Source of the DNA: an uncultured Clostridium sp.
GTDB taxonomy: Bacteria > Bacillota > Clostridia > Clostridiales > Clostridiaceae
NCBI GenBank assembly: GCA_900548455.1
Contig: URKQ01000026.1
Location: 1-51,493, forward strand
Direction: 5' to 3'
Length of the DNA: 51,493 nucleotides
How positions within the stretch are numbered: the stretch's first letter is position 1; the number at the start of each line of letters is the position of its first letter. Of this stretch, positions 8,246 through 17,557 are shown one piece after another. The notes below the pieces were generated by a model. It saw nothing but the letters and a program-made list of their open reading frames with translations. It did no database searches and was not told the DNA's origin. Position numbers and translations under genes: made by a program.

Positions 8246-9028
8246 ATGAAGTTATACATGAAATATTTTTCAATTCATTTAAGATCTGCTATGGAATATA
8301 AAACTTCCTTTATTTTAACAGCTATTGGTCAATGTGCTACTACGGCTTTTTCCTTTATATCTATGTATTTTTTGTTTAATAGATTTGGAAATATAAATGG
8401 ATACACCTTTAATGAAGTTTTATTATGTTTTAGTACCATATTTATGTCTTTTTCTATAGCAGAATGTTTTGGCAGAGGGTTTGATAGATTTTCAGTAATA
8501 ATATCCAATGGTGAGTTTGATAGGATTATGCTTAGACCTAGGAATGAAATATTGCAGGTTTTAGGAAGCAAAATTGAATTATCTAGGGTTGGACGACTAC
8601 TTCAAGCCACAATTATTTTTATATATGGAATAAGTACTTGTGGTGTTCATTGGTCCATTCCAAAGGTTTTTACATTAATGCTTATGATTATGGGCGGTAT
8701 TTCTTTATTCTTTGCACTATTTATGATTTATGCTGCAATTTGTTTTTTCACCATAGAAGGTTTAGAATTTATGAATATATTTACCGATGGAGGAAGGGAA
8801 ATAGCTCAATATCCCCTTAATATATATAAGGATTGGGTATTGAAATTTTTTACTTATGTAGTGCCATTGGCTTTTGTAAATTATTATCCTTTCTTATATC
8901 TCATAGATAGAGTTGAAGAGAAACGGGCGTTATATATGCTATCACCTTTATGTGCAATAGTATTTCTAATACCAGCATATATATTCTGGAAAATAGGAGT
9001 CAAACATTATAAGTCAACAGGTTCTTAA
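8246..9028 (+). CDS. ABC-2 type permease (COG3694-like)
   Basis: Second permease subunit, 260 residues, with about six transmembrane segments, for example SFILTAIGQCATTAFSFISM, VFTLMLMIMGGISLFFALFM and PLCAIVFLIPAYIFW. The region DGGREIAQYPLNIYKDWVLKFFTYVVP, with a Pro-Leu-x-Ile-Tyr loop, is a conserved feature of the COG3694 family. AAGGAGG precedes ATG by a good distance. The ATPase and two different permeases form a standard exporter set. Directly after the stop codon begins the first of the three structured repeat elements, which also supplies the only terminator-like hairpin for this operon. Confidence 0.87.
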   Translation: MKLYMKYFSIHLRSAMEYKTSFILTAIGQCATTAFSFISMYFLFNRFGNINGYTFNEVLLCFSTIFMSFSIAECFGRGFDRFSVIISNGEFDRIMLRPRNEILQVLGSKIELSRVGRLLQATIIFIYGISTCGVHWSIPKVFTLMLMIMGGISLFFALFMIYAAICFFTIEGLEFMNIFTDGGREIAQYPLNIYKDWVLKFFTYVVPLAFVNYYPFLYLIDRVEEKRALYMLSPLCAIVFLIPAYIFWKIGVKHYKSTGS

Positions 9029-9035
9029 TAAGCTA

Positions 9036-9275
9036 ACTTTGGAATTGCAATATACGCACTACTGTTCACGGGCTGCGGGTCTTTATGAAATGTCTATCAT
9101 ATTAATATGAAGAAACTAATAATTTAGTTTGGCAAGTTATATGAAGTTCCGAGCGGCCCTGTAGATAGTTCACTTGTAGTGGTATATCTTGCAATTCCAA
9201 AGTTTTATCTAATGTAAGAACTGTAACGAGAAAGAGCGTTACTAAAGGAAGGGATTCTTATGGAATCCCTATATT
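9036..9275 (+). ncRNA. structured repeat element, copy 1
   Basis: A 15-bp perfect long-range stem (9036-9050 with 9189-9203) continues inward as TATAC/GTATA and CACTAC/GTAGTG, giving about 26 pairs around a core. Inside, GGGCTGC (9071-9077) can pair with GCGGCCC (9153-9159), and ACTAA/TTAGT forms a small hairpin. After the long stem come GTAACG (9223-9228)/CGTTAC (9237-9242), AAGGAAGG, and a GGGATTC/GGAATCCC hairpin followed by a T-rich run. The same parts occur in copies 2 and 3. It starts just after the permease stop, so it may be a 3' UTR-derived RNA or a small mobile element. Family not recognised. Confidence 0.65.
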
Positions 9276-9313
9276 TTTGCTTTATCGAAAATTGCTTTGT
9301 TTTGAAAATATAA

Positions 9314-9463
9314 AAAGGACTTTCTTCATTAACTATATTAAGGACATTTTATAACTTCTGTTGGACTTTCAAGAGTGGTAATGGTGATGTGCTAGCTCCT
9401 GCACAGAGAATAGGGATTGTTGATAAGCAGTTTAACTACAATGATACAATATATCTTTCTTAA
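9314..9463 (+). pseudogene. possible decayed coding fragment
   Basis: An open frame with no start codon encodes about 49 residues that look protein-like in the second half (GDVLAPAQRIGIVDKQFNYN) and end at TAA 9461-9463. There is no ribosome site. I do not recognise the parent family. It may be the remnant of a surface or phage-type protein, or chance. The rest of the stretch between the repeat element and the next gene (9464-9571) shows nothing clear. Confidence 0.25.
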
Positions 9464-9571
9464 TATTGGTAAAATATACAGAATTAGTTTATGATGTAGA
9501 TAGATATAGCATATTAAGGCGAAGTTATCTCGCTCTTCTGATAGAACAATAGCATTGAAAGGATTGATATA

Positions 9572-10393
9572 ATGTCACAAGAAGAAATATTGATGTTAAT
9601 AGGAAATATATCCCCTCAAGCAAGGAATTATGTATATAATTCCTTTAAAAATGTTGAAGTATTATACTATATGAATACAGAACAGAACAAGGGTGTATTT
9701 ATTAAAGTTGACAACAAGGATTGCTGTATTTTTTATGCTTCTTTTCTTAATGAAGATAATATAGAAGACATTTTAGAAATAATTAACAATAAAACCAATG
9801 AATACATTTCAACAATAAATACAAAAGAAGTATGTTTTAACGTGTATGGAAATAATCCAAAAATAATTGATTTAGTAAGGAAATTAGGCTTTAAATTAGA
9901 TATTGAAGGATATTACCTTGAATATGCCAGTAAAGAACTACCACAATTAAAGAATAGCAATTTAACTGATAAAGGCTTTGAAAGCGGTATGCTAAAAGAA
10001 TTCATTGATTTATTTGATAGTGCATATTATCAGTTAAGTATAGATAATGGTTGGGAAATAAATGGCTACGTTAAAAATGAAGAACAATTTTATGAAAAAC
10101 TTATTACTTTGAATAGATTTAACCAAGTTTATTCATTTTGGCTAAATAACGAATTAGTTGGTGTTTACATTATTAAAAAGAACTATATTATGGATATTGT
10201 TGTAAATCCAATATACCAAAATAAAGGATATGGAAGTTATATATTAGTACATTGTATAAGAAATATGAAAGCAACCAAATTTATTGATAACATAAGACTG
10301 GGAGTTGTGAAAACAAATACTGGTGCTAAAAGGTTATATGAAAGAAATGGGTTCGTTGAGATTTCCTCTTATGCTGAACATACTTATAGATAA
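9572..10393 (+). CDS. GNAT family acetyltransferase
   Basis: A 273-residue protein whose C-terminal 130 residues are a GNAT domain: the acetyl-CoA pyrophosphate loop is seen in VNPIYQNKGYGSYIL (Q-x-x-G-x-G), followed by RLGVVKTNTGAKRLYERNGF, the usual last strand and helix. The N-terminal half (residues 1-130) resembles a second, degenerate GNAT lobe, with FNVYGNNPKIIDLVRKLGFK echoing the NxxAixlYeklGF motif. Two-lobed architecture is found in several Firmicute GNAT proteins. An AAAGGA site precedes ATG. It is a single gene ended by a terminator; substrate unknown. Confidence 0.85.
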   Translation: MSQEEILMLIGNISPQARNYVYNSFKNVEVLYYMNTEQNKGVFIKVDNKDCCIFYASFLNEDNIEDILEIINNKTNEYISTINTKEVCFNVYGNNPKIIDLVRKLGFKLDIEGYYLEYASKELPQLKNSNLTDKGFESGMLKEFIDLFDSAYYQLSIDNGWEINGYVKNEEQFYEKLITLNRFNQVYSFWLNNELVGVYIIKKNYIMDIVVNPIYQNKGYGSYILVHCIRNMKATKFIDNIRLGVVKTNTGAKRLYERNGFVEISSYAEHTYR

Positions 10394-10475
10394 GTGTGTA
10401 AAATATTTAATCATCATTTACAATCTTCATATATTGTAAAAGTAACTGCAATTATTTGTTTTTCACCTCTAAAGT

Positions 10476-10507
10476 AAACCCGTCACATTTAAAGTGGCGG
10501 TTTTTTT
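10476..10507 (+). terminator. terminator after GNAT gene
   Basis: An AAACC(C)GTCAC / GTGGCGGTTT hairpin with a short loop is followed by seven T residues. Confidence 0.85.
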
Positions 10508-10524
10508 AATGCAATAATATATGA

Positions 10525-10589
10525 ATTTATTTCTAGATAAGTTAATATATCTAATAATATTGATGCGATATAAATCTAGAAATATAAAT
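10525..10589 (+). promoter_or_regulatory. inverted repeat upstream of two-component operon
   Basis: ATTTATTTCTAGA (10525-10537) is mirrored by TCTAGAAATATAAAT (10575-10589) in the leader of the response-regulator gene. The arms are about 40 bases apart. A looping operator, possibly for autoregulation, is one reading; very AT-rich sequence makes chance symmetry possible. Confidence 0.3.
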
Positions 10590-10636
10590 TATTAATTGTA
10601 GCATATATAGTGCTAACGTAAAAGGGGAGAATATCT

Positions 10637-11314
10637 ATGAAAATTTTAGTTATTGAAGATGAGATATCTATAAATGATATTTTAACAACTTCGTTAAAAA
10701 TAGAAGGCTATACTGTTAGAAGTGGCTTTACAGCTAAGGAAGGTAGATCTCTTATGGAGGTTTTTAGGCCTGATTTAGCACTGCTTGATTTAAATCTTCC
10801 TGATGAAAGTGGATTTAATTTATGTAAAGAAATAAATGCTAAATATCGTATACCTATTATAATTTTGACGGCTAGAAATGATGTTATTGATAAAGTTCTA
10901 GGACTGGAATTAGGAGCAGATGACTATATTACGAAACCCTTTCATATTAAAGAAGTATTAGCAAGAGTAAAGACAGCTTTAAGATGTGTGGAGAAGTATA
11001 AGGTGAAAAGTGAAAGTGAATTTATACCATTAAATAAGAGAGTGAGTATTAATTTGGATAGCAGAATTGTATTAGTAGATGAAAAGGAAGTGAGGTTAAA
11101 ACCATTAGAATACGATTTGCTGGAGTTTTTTGTGCGTCATAAAAATAAGGTGTTTTCTAGAGAAGAGTTATTAGATAAAGTTTGGGGATTTGATTATATA
11201 GGAGATATAAGAACAGTGGATGTTCATATTAGAAGATTGAGGAGCAAATTAGATAAGCCTAATGAGCATCCTTTAATTGAAACAATATTTGGAATTGGAT
11301 ATGTTATGAGGTAG
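10637..11314 (+). CDS. OmpR/PhoB-family response regulator
   Basis: A 225-residue DNA-binding response regulator. The receiver domain has the acidic pair Glu7-Asp8, phospho-acceptor Asp51 (LALLDLNLPDESG), the Thr in IILTARND and the conserved Lys in YITKPF. The C-terminal winged helix (about residues 125-225) shows LKPLEYDLLEFFVRHKNKVFSREELLDKVWG and TVDVHIRRLRSKL, typical of the OmpR/PhoB group. It lies four bases before the sensor kinase gene. The genes after the kinase encode a TPR lipoprotein and an exported protein, so an envelope-related signal is possible but not demonstrated. Confidence 0.95.
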   Translation: MKILVIEDEISINDILTTSLKIEGYTVRSGFTAKEGRSLMEVFRPDLALLDLNLPDESGFNLCKEINAKYRIPIIILTARNDVIDKVLGLELGADDYITKPFHIKEVLARVKTALRCVEKYKVKSESEFIPLNKRVSINLDSRIVLVDEKEVRLKPLEYDLLEFFVRHKNKVFSREELLDKVWGFDYIGDIRTVDVHIRRLRSKLDKPNEHPLIETIFGIGYVMR

Positions 11315-11318
11315 ATGG

Positions 11319-12767
11319 ATGAAGGTTAAATATAAATTTTTATTGTCCATAATATCGCTTATAGTTATTTTCAGTTTAGCATTAAACATTTCAATAAGAT
11401 ACGTTTTAACTTCAAAAATGGAAGAGACAATAATAAGTTCTCTTGATCAACTTATGTATAGTAGCAGGGAAGCAATTAAATATAGAATATTGGCTTCTCA
11501 TTTTTTTAATCAAAGTAATGAATATATTTTTCAGCATGAAAAGGAATATTTAGGAAGTTATATTTCTTCTAATTTTCAATGCTTTGTTGAAATAAGAAAT
11601 ACAAATGGAGAAATAATAAATAACAATGTAGACAGTTTGTTTGAAAATGCATTAAATAAAACTTCACAAAAAATCAATGATGGGTCTGCAGTTGTAAATT
11701 TAAAATACGTAAATAAAGGCTTATATGGTATTTTAACCTATCCAATTATGATAAATGAAGAAAAATTAGGTACGTTAAATATAGTTAAAGATTACAGTGA
11801 GCTTTATTTAGATAACAATCATATTTTATTATTTGTTTCCTTAATTGAGTTTGTAATTTTGATATTAATATCATTATTTTCCTATATCATTATAAATAGA
11901 GTGACAAAACCAATGGAGGTTTTGACAAAAGCGATTAAAGGTGTTGGACAAGGTGATTATGATATTGATATAAAAGTTAAAGGAAAAGACGAGATTGCAA
12001 TTTTATCAAGAGAATTTATAAATATGAAGGATAAAATAAAGAATCAAATAGAAACAATTAATGAGGAAAAAATTAAAGTTGAAAATTTAGAAAAAGGAAG
12101 AAAAAGTTTCTTTGATAATGTTACCCATGAGATGAAGACACCACTAACTGCAATATCTGGATATGCACAAATGATAAAAGACGAAATGGTGGATGATAAA
12201 GAATTTGATAAAAGGGCAATTGAAAGGATATATTTAGAAAGCGAACGCTTACACAATCTGATTTTAGAACTAATAGATGTTTCTAAAGGATTATCTTATA
12301 CAAAAGAAGCAATGATAGATATTGATATGAAAAAGTTGATGTGTGAGATATGTAATGATATGCAATTGAAAGCAAATAAGTACTTCCTTTTAATTGAAAC
12401 TAATTTATCAGAGGGTATTATTTATGGTGAGGAAAATAGAATTAGGCAATTATTAATAAATATTATAGATAATGCTATAAAATATTCTACAGCAAATGAG
12501 ATGATAAAGGTAAATAGTTTCATTGAAAATACTAACTATGTTTTGAATGTAAGTAGTATGTCGGGGCCTATTGATGATAACGTATATAAACATATTTTTG
12601 AGCCTTTTATAACATCTAAAAATGCTAAAGAAAAAGATAGTCGAGGGCTTGGATTATATCTTTGTAACGAGATAGTTAAAGATAATGATGGTTCAATTGA
12701 AATAATTAATAATGAATGTGTAGAAGTAGTAGTAAAACTCCCCATACATGAAAATTTACTATGTTAA
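11319..12767 (+). CDS. sensor histidine kinase
   Basis: A 482-residue membrane kinase, partner of the preceding regulator. It has a first transmembrane helix at about residues 7-27, an extracytoplasmic domain to about residue 165, a second helix (LLFVSLIEFVILILISLFSYIII), HAMP (TKPMEVLTKAIKGVGQGDYD), and a dimerisation/phospho-acceptor helix with His270 in VTHEMKTPLTAISGYAQM. The ATPase domain carries the N box NIIDNAIKYS and G2 box DSRGLGLYLC; the G1 Asp-x-Gly motif is weak (SGPIDDNVYKHIFEPF). ATG at 11319 has GAGG upstream inside the regulator gene's end. The extracellular sensor domain has no recognised fold. Confidence 0.93.
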   Translation: MKVKYKFLLSIISLIVIFSLALNISIRYVLTSKMEETIISSLDQLMYSSREAIKYRILASHFFNQSNEYIFQHEKEYLGSYISSNFQCFVEIRNTNGEIINNNVDSLFENALNKTSQKINDGSAVVNLKYVNKGLYGILTYPIMINEEKLGTLNIVKDYSELYLDNNHILLFVSLIEFVILILISLFSYIIINRVTKPMEVLTKAIKGVGQGDYDIDIKVKGKDEIAILSREFINMKDKIKNQIETINEEKIKVENLEKGRKSFFDNVTHEMKTPLTAISGYAQMIKDEMVDDKEFDKRAIERIYLESERLHNLILELIDVSKGLSYTKEAMIDIDMKKLMCEICNDMQLKANKYFLLIETNLSEGIIYGEENRIRQLLINIIDNAIKYSTANEMIKVNSFIENTNYVLNVSSMSGPIDDNVYKHIFEPFITSKNAKEKDSRGLGLYLCNEIVKDNDGSIEIINNECVEVVVKLPIHENLLC

Positions 12768-12847
12768 TAAGTTGGAAATAACTTTAATATAGTTGATAAA
12801 AACTGAGCTTTATACTTAAATTAAAGTTATATATTAAGGAGTTGGCA

Positions 12848-13897
12848 ATGTTGAGATATAAATATACAAAGATGTTATTAATTATTTCATTAATTCTTAT
12901 GAGTTCTACTCTTTTTGTAGGGTGCGTAGAAAAAGATAAGGAAGTCGTTTTAACTAAAAGTGTTGCTGAGGAAGTTAATGAAGAGGAAACAGAAGTAGCT
13001 AAATTATTAAGACAAGGTGATAGTTATTTAGAAGATAATAACTTCGATGAAGCTAACAAAGTATATATTGAAGCAATTTCAAAGGATAAGTCTAATAAGG
13101 ATTTATATATTTTAATAAAAGACAAATATATGGAGAAAAAACGATATGATGATGCTCATTATATAATAAAATTAGCTATTTCAAATAATGTGGCACCAGA
13201 GGAAATGAAGGAAATTCTTGTAGATATAAGGAACGTAAATGAGTCTATTAAATTTGCATTTGATAAATATGAAGATGAGGATTTTGTATTTCCTACAACT
13301 GCTAAGTTTAATGTTAATGATAAGGAAGTGGAAGATAAAGTTATTTGGGAAGCAGATGAAAATGATGAAAGTGTACCTGGTCAATATTCTTATCATGGTG
13401 TTACTGAGGAATATGATAGAAATGTAATTATGACTTTAAATGTTAATGGAAATATATATGAGAATAAAATTGGATTTATAATTGAATTCTATGACAGAGA
13501 TGGCCAGGATTATATTCAGTTTGATGAAGTTAATTTTTATAGAGACCAAGAAGCCATTAATGAAGCTGTAAAAGATAATTATGAAGGTGTTGGTCAAAGG
13601 GAAGATGGGACTTACTTTTTAATGGATCCATATTATATTCAAAATAATTATAAAGTAACAAATGAATTTATGTTAAGTGAAAATTGCCAGTATTATTTAT
13701 TGTATAATGATGTGGTTCCGTATAATCCTAACGACTACACACTAGGTGATGAAAATAGGCCAGCAGATTATAATAAATTCAAAGAGGATGTCTATAAGTT
13801 TTTAAAAGAGAATGTTTATGGTCATAGAGGCTTATTATATAGTATAGAAACTAAAAATGGCATAATAACAAAGATGGTGAAAAAGTATACACCTTGA
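12848..13897 (+). CDS. TPR-containing lipoprotein
   Basis: A probable lipoprotein of about 349 residues. The N-terminal hydrophobic segment MLLIISLILMSSTLFVGC ends in a lipobox-like Cys. Residues of about 50-130 form two or three TPR-like helical hairpins (AKLLRQGDSYLEDNNFDEANKVY; KRYDDAHYIIKLAI), followed by a domain of about 200 mixed residues rich in Asp, Glu and Tyr. The start at ATG 12848 is chosen because AAGGAG ends six bases before it; the in-frame TTG at 12842 would be too close. It lies about 80 bases after the sensor kinase and may be part of its regulon. Function unknown. Confidence 0.75.
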   Translation: MLRYKYTKMLLIISLILMSSTLFVGCVEKDKEVVLTKSVAEEVNEEETEVAKLLRQGDSYLEDNNFDEANKVYIEAISKDKSNKDLYILIKDKYMEKKRYDDAHYIIKLAISNNVAPEEMKEILVDIRNVNESIKFAFDKYEDEDFVFPTTAKFNVNDKEVEDKVIWEADENDESVPGQYSYHGVTEEYDRNVIMTLNVNGNIYENKIGFIIEFYDRDGQDYIQFDEVNFYRDQEAINEAVKDNYEGVGQREDGTYFLMDPYYIQNNYKVTNEFMLSENCQYYLLYNDVVPYNPNDYTLGDENRPADYNKFKEDVYKFLKENVYGHRGLLYSIETKNGIITKMVKKYTP

Positions 13898-13983
13898 TAC
13901 CATGATGCTTTAATAATATGATGAATATATTAGAAATAAATCCCTATACTAATGGTAAATAAATAAAAAAAGGTTGTGTTACA

Positions 13984-14388
13984 ATGAAAAACAAAAGAAT
14001 AATTTTATTAACCATTATTTGCCTTATGTTATTTTCTTCCACAGCTTTTGCCTTTGAAAAAAAAGCTAAAAGTCCTATGTTTATGGGTGAAGTTTTAGAA
14101 GTGCAAAGAAGTGATGAGGACGAAGTAATTAGAATTAAAGTAAGAGGTTATATTAAGGGTTGTAAAGTTTATAATGAGGAACTAGTTGGAATTATAAATG
14201 AAGATACTTTAATAGCACCTGATGATTGTATGGTAAAGCAATCTAAAGCAAATTGGAAAAAGGTTGATTATGATAACTTTAAAATTGAAAAAGGTGACAC
14301 AGTTTTTATGATTTTAAATGAAGCTATGACTAAATCTTTTCCGCCACAAGTTGTAGTTAAAGCAATTCAAATAACAGGACAAAATTAA
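13984..14388 (+). CDS. small exported protein of unknown function
   Basis: A 134-residue protein with a clear signal peptide: a positive start (MKNKR), hydrophobic core IILLTIICLMLFSS and an Ala-x-Ala cleavage site (TAFAFE). The mature part of about 110 residues is rich in beta-strand patterns (MFMGEVLEVQRSDEDEVIRIKVRGYIKG ... GDTVFMILN), which suggests an OB-like barrel, and has two cysteines that could form a disulfide. I recognise no family. It follows the TPR lipoprotein by about 85 bases and is closed by a strong terminator. Confidence 0.7.
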   Translation: MKNKRIILLTIICLMLFSSTAFAFEKKAKSPMFMGEVLEVQRSDEDEVIRIKVRGYIKGCKVYNEELVGIINEDTLIAPDDCMVKQSKANWKKVDYDNFKIEKGDTVFMILNEAMTKSFPPQVVVKAIQITGQN

Positions 14389-14392
14389 TTTT

Positions 14393-14425
14393 AAAAGCCA
14401 TTCCATAAACTATGGGATGGCTTTT
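14393..14425 (+). terminator. terminator after exported protein gene
   Basis: A 12-bp stem AAAAGCCATTCC/GGGATGGCTTTT (one G-U pair) spans 14393-14425. The A-rich left arm and T-rich right arm allow action in both directions. Confidence 0.88.
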
Positions 14426-14520
14426 ACCATTGTAATTCACTAATTTGACAATAATATTTATTTATAATAAACTGATTTTATGTAATTTTCAGAAATATGA
14501 TACGGGTAGGGGGAAATAAT

Positions 14521-15912
14521 ATGGGGAAAATCTCGGAACTTTTTTCAGCAAAGGATATGACAATAGGTACTCCTTGGAAGAGAATAATTGAATTTTCAAT
14601 TCCAATGCTTATTGGTAATATTGCACAGCAACTATATAATACTGTGGACTCCATTGTGGTAGGAAAGTATGTTGGAGACAACGCTTTAGCTGCTGTAGGT
14701 AGTGCTTCACCAATACTAAATTTACTTATTGTATTATTTGTTGGTATATCTACTGGTGCTGGAATAATGGTGGCACAATACTTTGGAGCTAAAAACAGAG
14801 AAAAATTATCTAAATCTATAGGAGCGTGCATTACATTAACAGCAATAGCTTCAATATTAATTATGATTATTGGTCCACTGGTAACAAAACCATTACTTGA
14901 GTTTCTAAATACACCTACAACAATAATTAATTGGTGTGCTTCCTATCTTAATATTTATTACATAGGAATTGCTGGATTTGCTTACTATAATATTTTAGCT
15001 GGAGTACTGAGAGGTCTTGGTGATTCAATTTCATCTTTGGTATTTCTACTAATAGCTACAGTACTTAATGTATTTTTAGATTTATGGTTTGTAGCTGGTC
15101 TTAATTTGGGGGTTTCTGGAGTTGCATTAGCAACAGTTATTGCACAAGGTGTTTCTGCTGTACTTTGTATTATAAAGCTTGCTAAAATGAGAGAAACTTT
15201 CGATTTTAATTTGAAAATTTTAAAGTTAGACAAAGAACTTTCAATAAAATTAATTAAACTAGGTCTTCCTTCAGGAATAACTCAAGGAATATTTTCTATT
15301 GCTATGATAGTTGTTCAATCACTAACTAATAGCTTTGGTGAGATGGTAATAGCATGTAATGTAATAGTTATGCGTGTTGATGGATTTGCAATGATGCCTA
15401 ACTTTACCTTTGGAAATGCAATGACCACCTATGCTGGGCAAAATATCGGAGCTAATAAAATTGATAGAGTAGATAAAGGTACTCGTGATGGGCTTAAAAT
15501 TGCAGTTGGAGTTTCTACTGCAATAACAATTTTGATTTTAATTTTTGGAAGATATTTAATGATGCTTTTCACAGATACAATGGAACTAGTAAATTTAAGC
15601 ATGCATATGATGAAAATACTTGCCGTAGGTTATATAGCCATGGCAGTTACACAAAGTTTATCTGGTGTTATGAGAGGTGCTGGAGATACTATGACACCAA
15701 TGTGGATTTCCTTGATAACAACTGTTATATTAAGGGTACCTGTTGCTTATGGTATTGCTTATTTAACAAGAAGTGCAGCCTATCCAACAGGAAGGCCTGA
15801 ATCAACGTTTATATCATTAGTTGTATCTTGGACTTTAGGAGCAATAATTACAATTATTTTCTTTAAAAGAGGAAAATGGAGAAGTAAGGGCTTTGCCAAT
15901 AAAGCAGAGTAA
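14521..15912 (+). CDS. MATE family efflux transporter
   Basis: A multidrug/toxin extrusion antiporter of about 463 residues with roughly twelve transmembrane helices. Family features include the N-terminal segment IPMLIGNIAQQLYNTVDSIVVGKYVG and the repeat-equivalent GLPSGITQGIFSIAMIVVQS at the start of the second half, plus GAGDTMTPMWIS near the end. It should use a sodium or proton gradient to export cationic compounds or metabolites. The start at 14521 is chosen because GGGGG lies seven to eight bases before it; an upstream in-frame ATG (14497) has no good site. It stands alone in its own transcription unit. Confidence 0.93.
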   Translation: MGKISELFSAKDMTIGTPWKRIIEFSIPMLIGNIAQQLYNTVDSIVVGKYVGDNALAAVGSASPILNLLIVLFVGISTGAGIMVAQYFGAKNREKLSKSIGACITLTAIASILIMIIGPLVTKPLLEFLNTPTTIINWCASYLNIYYIGIAGFAYYNILAGVLRGLGDSISSLVFLLIATVLNVFLDLWFVAGLNLGVSGVALATVIAQGVSAVLCIIKLAKMRETFDFNLKILKLDKELSIKLIKLGLPSGITQGIFSIAMIVVQSLTNSFGEMVIACNVIVMRVDGFAMMPNFTFGNAMTTYAGQNIGANKIDRVDKGTRDGLKIAVGVSTAITILILIFGRYLMMLFTDTMELVNLSMHMMKILAVGYIAMAVTQSLSGVMRGAGDTMTPMWISLITTVILRVPVAYGIAYLTRSAAYPTGRPESTFISLVVSWTLGAIITIIFFKRGKWRSKGFANKAE

Positions 15913-16052
15913 TATTATATTTAAAGCTAATAATTTAAGATTAATGTAAATCAATTAACATATAATCATGGAAAGGTTTATGCATAAAATATACTTTTAA
16001 ATATAAACTATGGAATATAAGTACTTTTAATTATATGTTGAAGGAGATAACC

Positions 16053-17402
16053 ATGAAAGATAAATATGATTTAATATATAAGCAATTGGTTTCAGCTTAT
16101 TACAATAATAGCTTTGAAGAAACATTACAACAAATTTTAAACACTGAATTTGAAGATAAGTCTGAAGGGAAAGAAATAATTGCAACGCTTTGTGGTGTTG
16201 ACACCTTAGTTACAAAAGACGATTATCAGTTTATATTTGAAATAATAGATTCTATTACCAATAAAAGAGTAAGAGAGAAGATAGTTCAGAAGGTACACAG
16301 TTGCGGTGAGGATTGCGAAAATACTAATGGGAAAAGTAAATGTCAAAGCATTTGTCCTTTAGATGCAATTGTGAAAATTCCTTTAACTAATGATAAATAT
16401 ATTAATGAAGATTTATGTATAAATTGTGGTCGATGCATTAGTGTTTGTGATAATGGGAATTATCTAGAAACATCACAATTTTTACCTCTCGCTCAATTAC
16501 TTAAGGAAAGTGATAGTGTTGTTGCAATCGTAGCACCTGCCATAGCAGGACAATATGGAAATGACGTATCCTTAGATCAGTTAAGAGAAGCTATGGTGAA
16601 AATTGGATTTAAGGATATGGTTGAGGTAGCACTAGCAGCTGATATATTAAGTATAAAAGAAGCGGTAGAATTTAATCTACATGTTAAAGATGATAATGAT
16701 TTTATGATTACTTCGTGTTGTTGCCCAGTTTGGGTAGCTATGCTTAGAAAAAAATATAATGATCTCATTAAAGAGGTATCACCTTCAGTTTCTCCTATGG
16801 TGGCTATGGGAAGAATTATAAAAGCACTTGATAAAAATTCAAAAGTAGTTTTTATTGGACCATGTATGGCAAAGAAAGCTGAAGCAAAAGAAGCAGATAT
16901 AAAAGATGCTGTAGATTATGTTTTAACATTTCAAGAATTAAAGCTTATATTTGATGCTATGAATATTAATCCTAAAGATTTGAAAGGAATTCCTTCTATA
17001 GATTATGCATCAAGAGGGGGAAGGTTATATGCTAGGACAGGTGGCGTATCTCAAGCTGTCTGGGATATAGTAGATCAGCTTTTTCCTGAAAAAAGAAAAA
17101 TATTTTCTTCAACTCAAGCTGATGGAATTAAAGGATGCAAACAAATTCTAGATGATTTAGAAAACAAAAAGGTAGTAGCTACTTTTATAGAAGGAATGGC
17201 TTGTGAAGGTGGATGTGTAGGAGGACCTAAAGCAATTATTCCAAAGGATGAAGGGAAAATTGCCGTTGAACAAGAAGCCTATGATTCTGCAATAAAGATT
17301 CCTGTTCATAGTGAAATTTTATTAAATTTATTATCAAGATTAGGTGTTAACAGTTTAGAAGATTTTAATACTGAAAGTTCTATGTTTGAACGTAAATTTT
17401 AA
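16053..17402 (+). CDS. [FeFe]-hydrogenase-like iron-sulfur protein
   Basis: A monomeric protein of about 449 residues with an N-terminal segment of unknown fold (1-80), two [4Fe-4S] cluster motifs (Cys84, 88, 98, 102; then CINCGRCISVC near 123-133) and an H-cluster domain. The three H-cluster signatures are present but variant: L1 TSCCCPVW (220-227), L2 GPCMAKKAEA with Cys271, L3 EGMACEGGCVGGP with Cys384 and Cys388. The four expected cluster ligands (Cys224, 271, 384, 388) are all there. Group A enzymes have TSCCPGW, MPCxxK and MACPGGCxxGGG, so this belongs to a divergent group and could be a sensory or slow hydrogenase. AAGGAG precedes ATG 16053. Confidence 0.88.
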   Translation: MKDKYDLIYKQLVSAYYNNSFEETLQQILNTEFEDKSEGKEIIATLCGVDTLVTKDDYQFIFEIIDSITNKRVREKIVQKVHSCGEDCENTNGKSKCQSICPLDAIVKIPLTNDKYINEDLCINCGRCISVCDNGNYLETSQFLPLAQLLKESDSVVAIVAPAIAGQYGNDVSLDQLREAMVKIGFKDMVEVALAADILSIKEAVEFNLHVKDDNDFMITSCCCPVWVAMLRKKYNDLIKEVSPSVSPMVAMGRIIKALDKNSKVVFIGPCMAKKAEAKEADIKDAVDYVLTFQELKLIFDAMNINPKDLKGIPSIDYASRGGRLYARTGGVSQAVWDIVDQLFPEKRKIFSSTQADGIKGCKQILDDLENKKVVATFIEGMACEGGCVGGPKAIIPKDEGKIAVEQEAYDSAIKIPVHSEILLNLLSRLGVNSLEDFNTESSMFERKF

Positions 17403-17419
17403 ATAATGTCCAGTAAAAG

Positions 17420-17467
17420 CAGGTATAAAATCATATTTGTGATTTTATACCTGTATTAAATTTTTTC
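17420..17467 (+). terminator. terminator after hydrogenase-like gene
   Basis: A perfect 14-bp stem CAGGTATAAAATCA and complement (17420-17433 with 17440-17453) with a six-base loop is followed by a T-rich stretch to about 17467. Confidence 0.8.
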
Positions 17468-17557
17468 GCTATTTTTTTATAAATATAAATATTAAGTTGT
17501 ATTATTTCACTCTCGAGAGTATACTTGAACTATAAGATTGTTAAGGGGGAATATTAA

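Noticed and set aside
9036..9275. T-box, group I intron or HEARO reading of the repeat element
   Set aside because: I found no T-box specifier/antiterminator consensus, no group I core segments and no nuclease gene; the elements lie after genes rather than in leaders.
12842..12850. TTG start for the TPR lipoprotein
   Set aside because: It directly abuts the AAGGAG site; ATG 12848 has the normal spacing.
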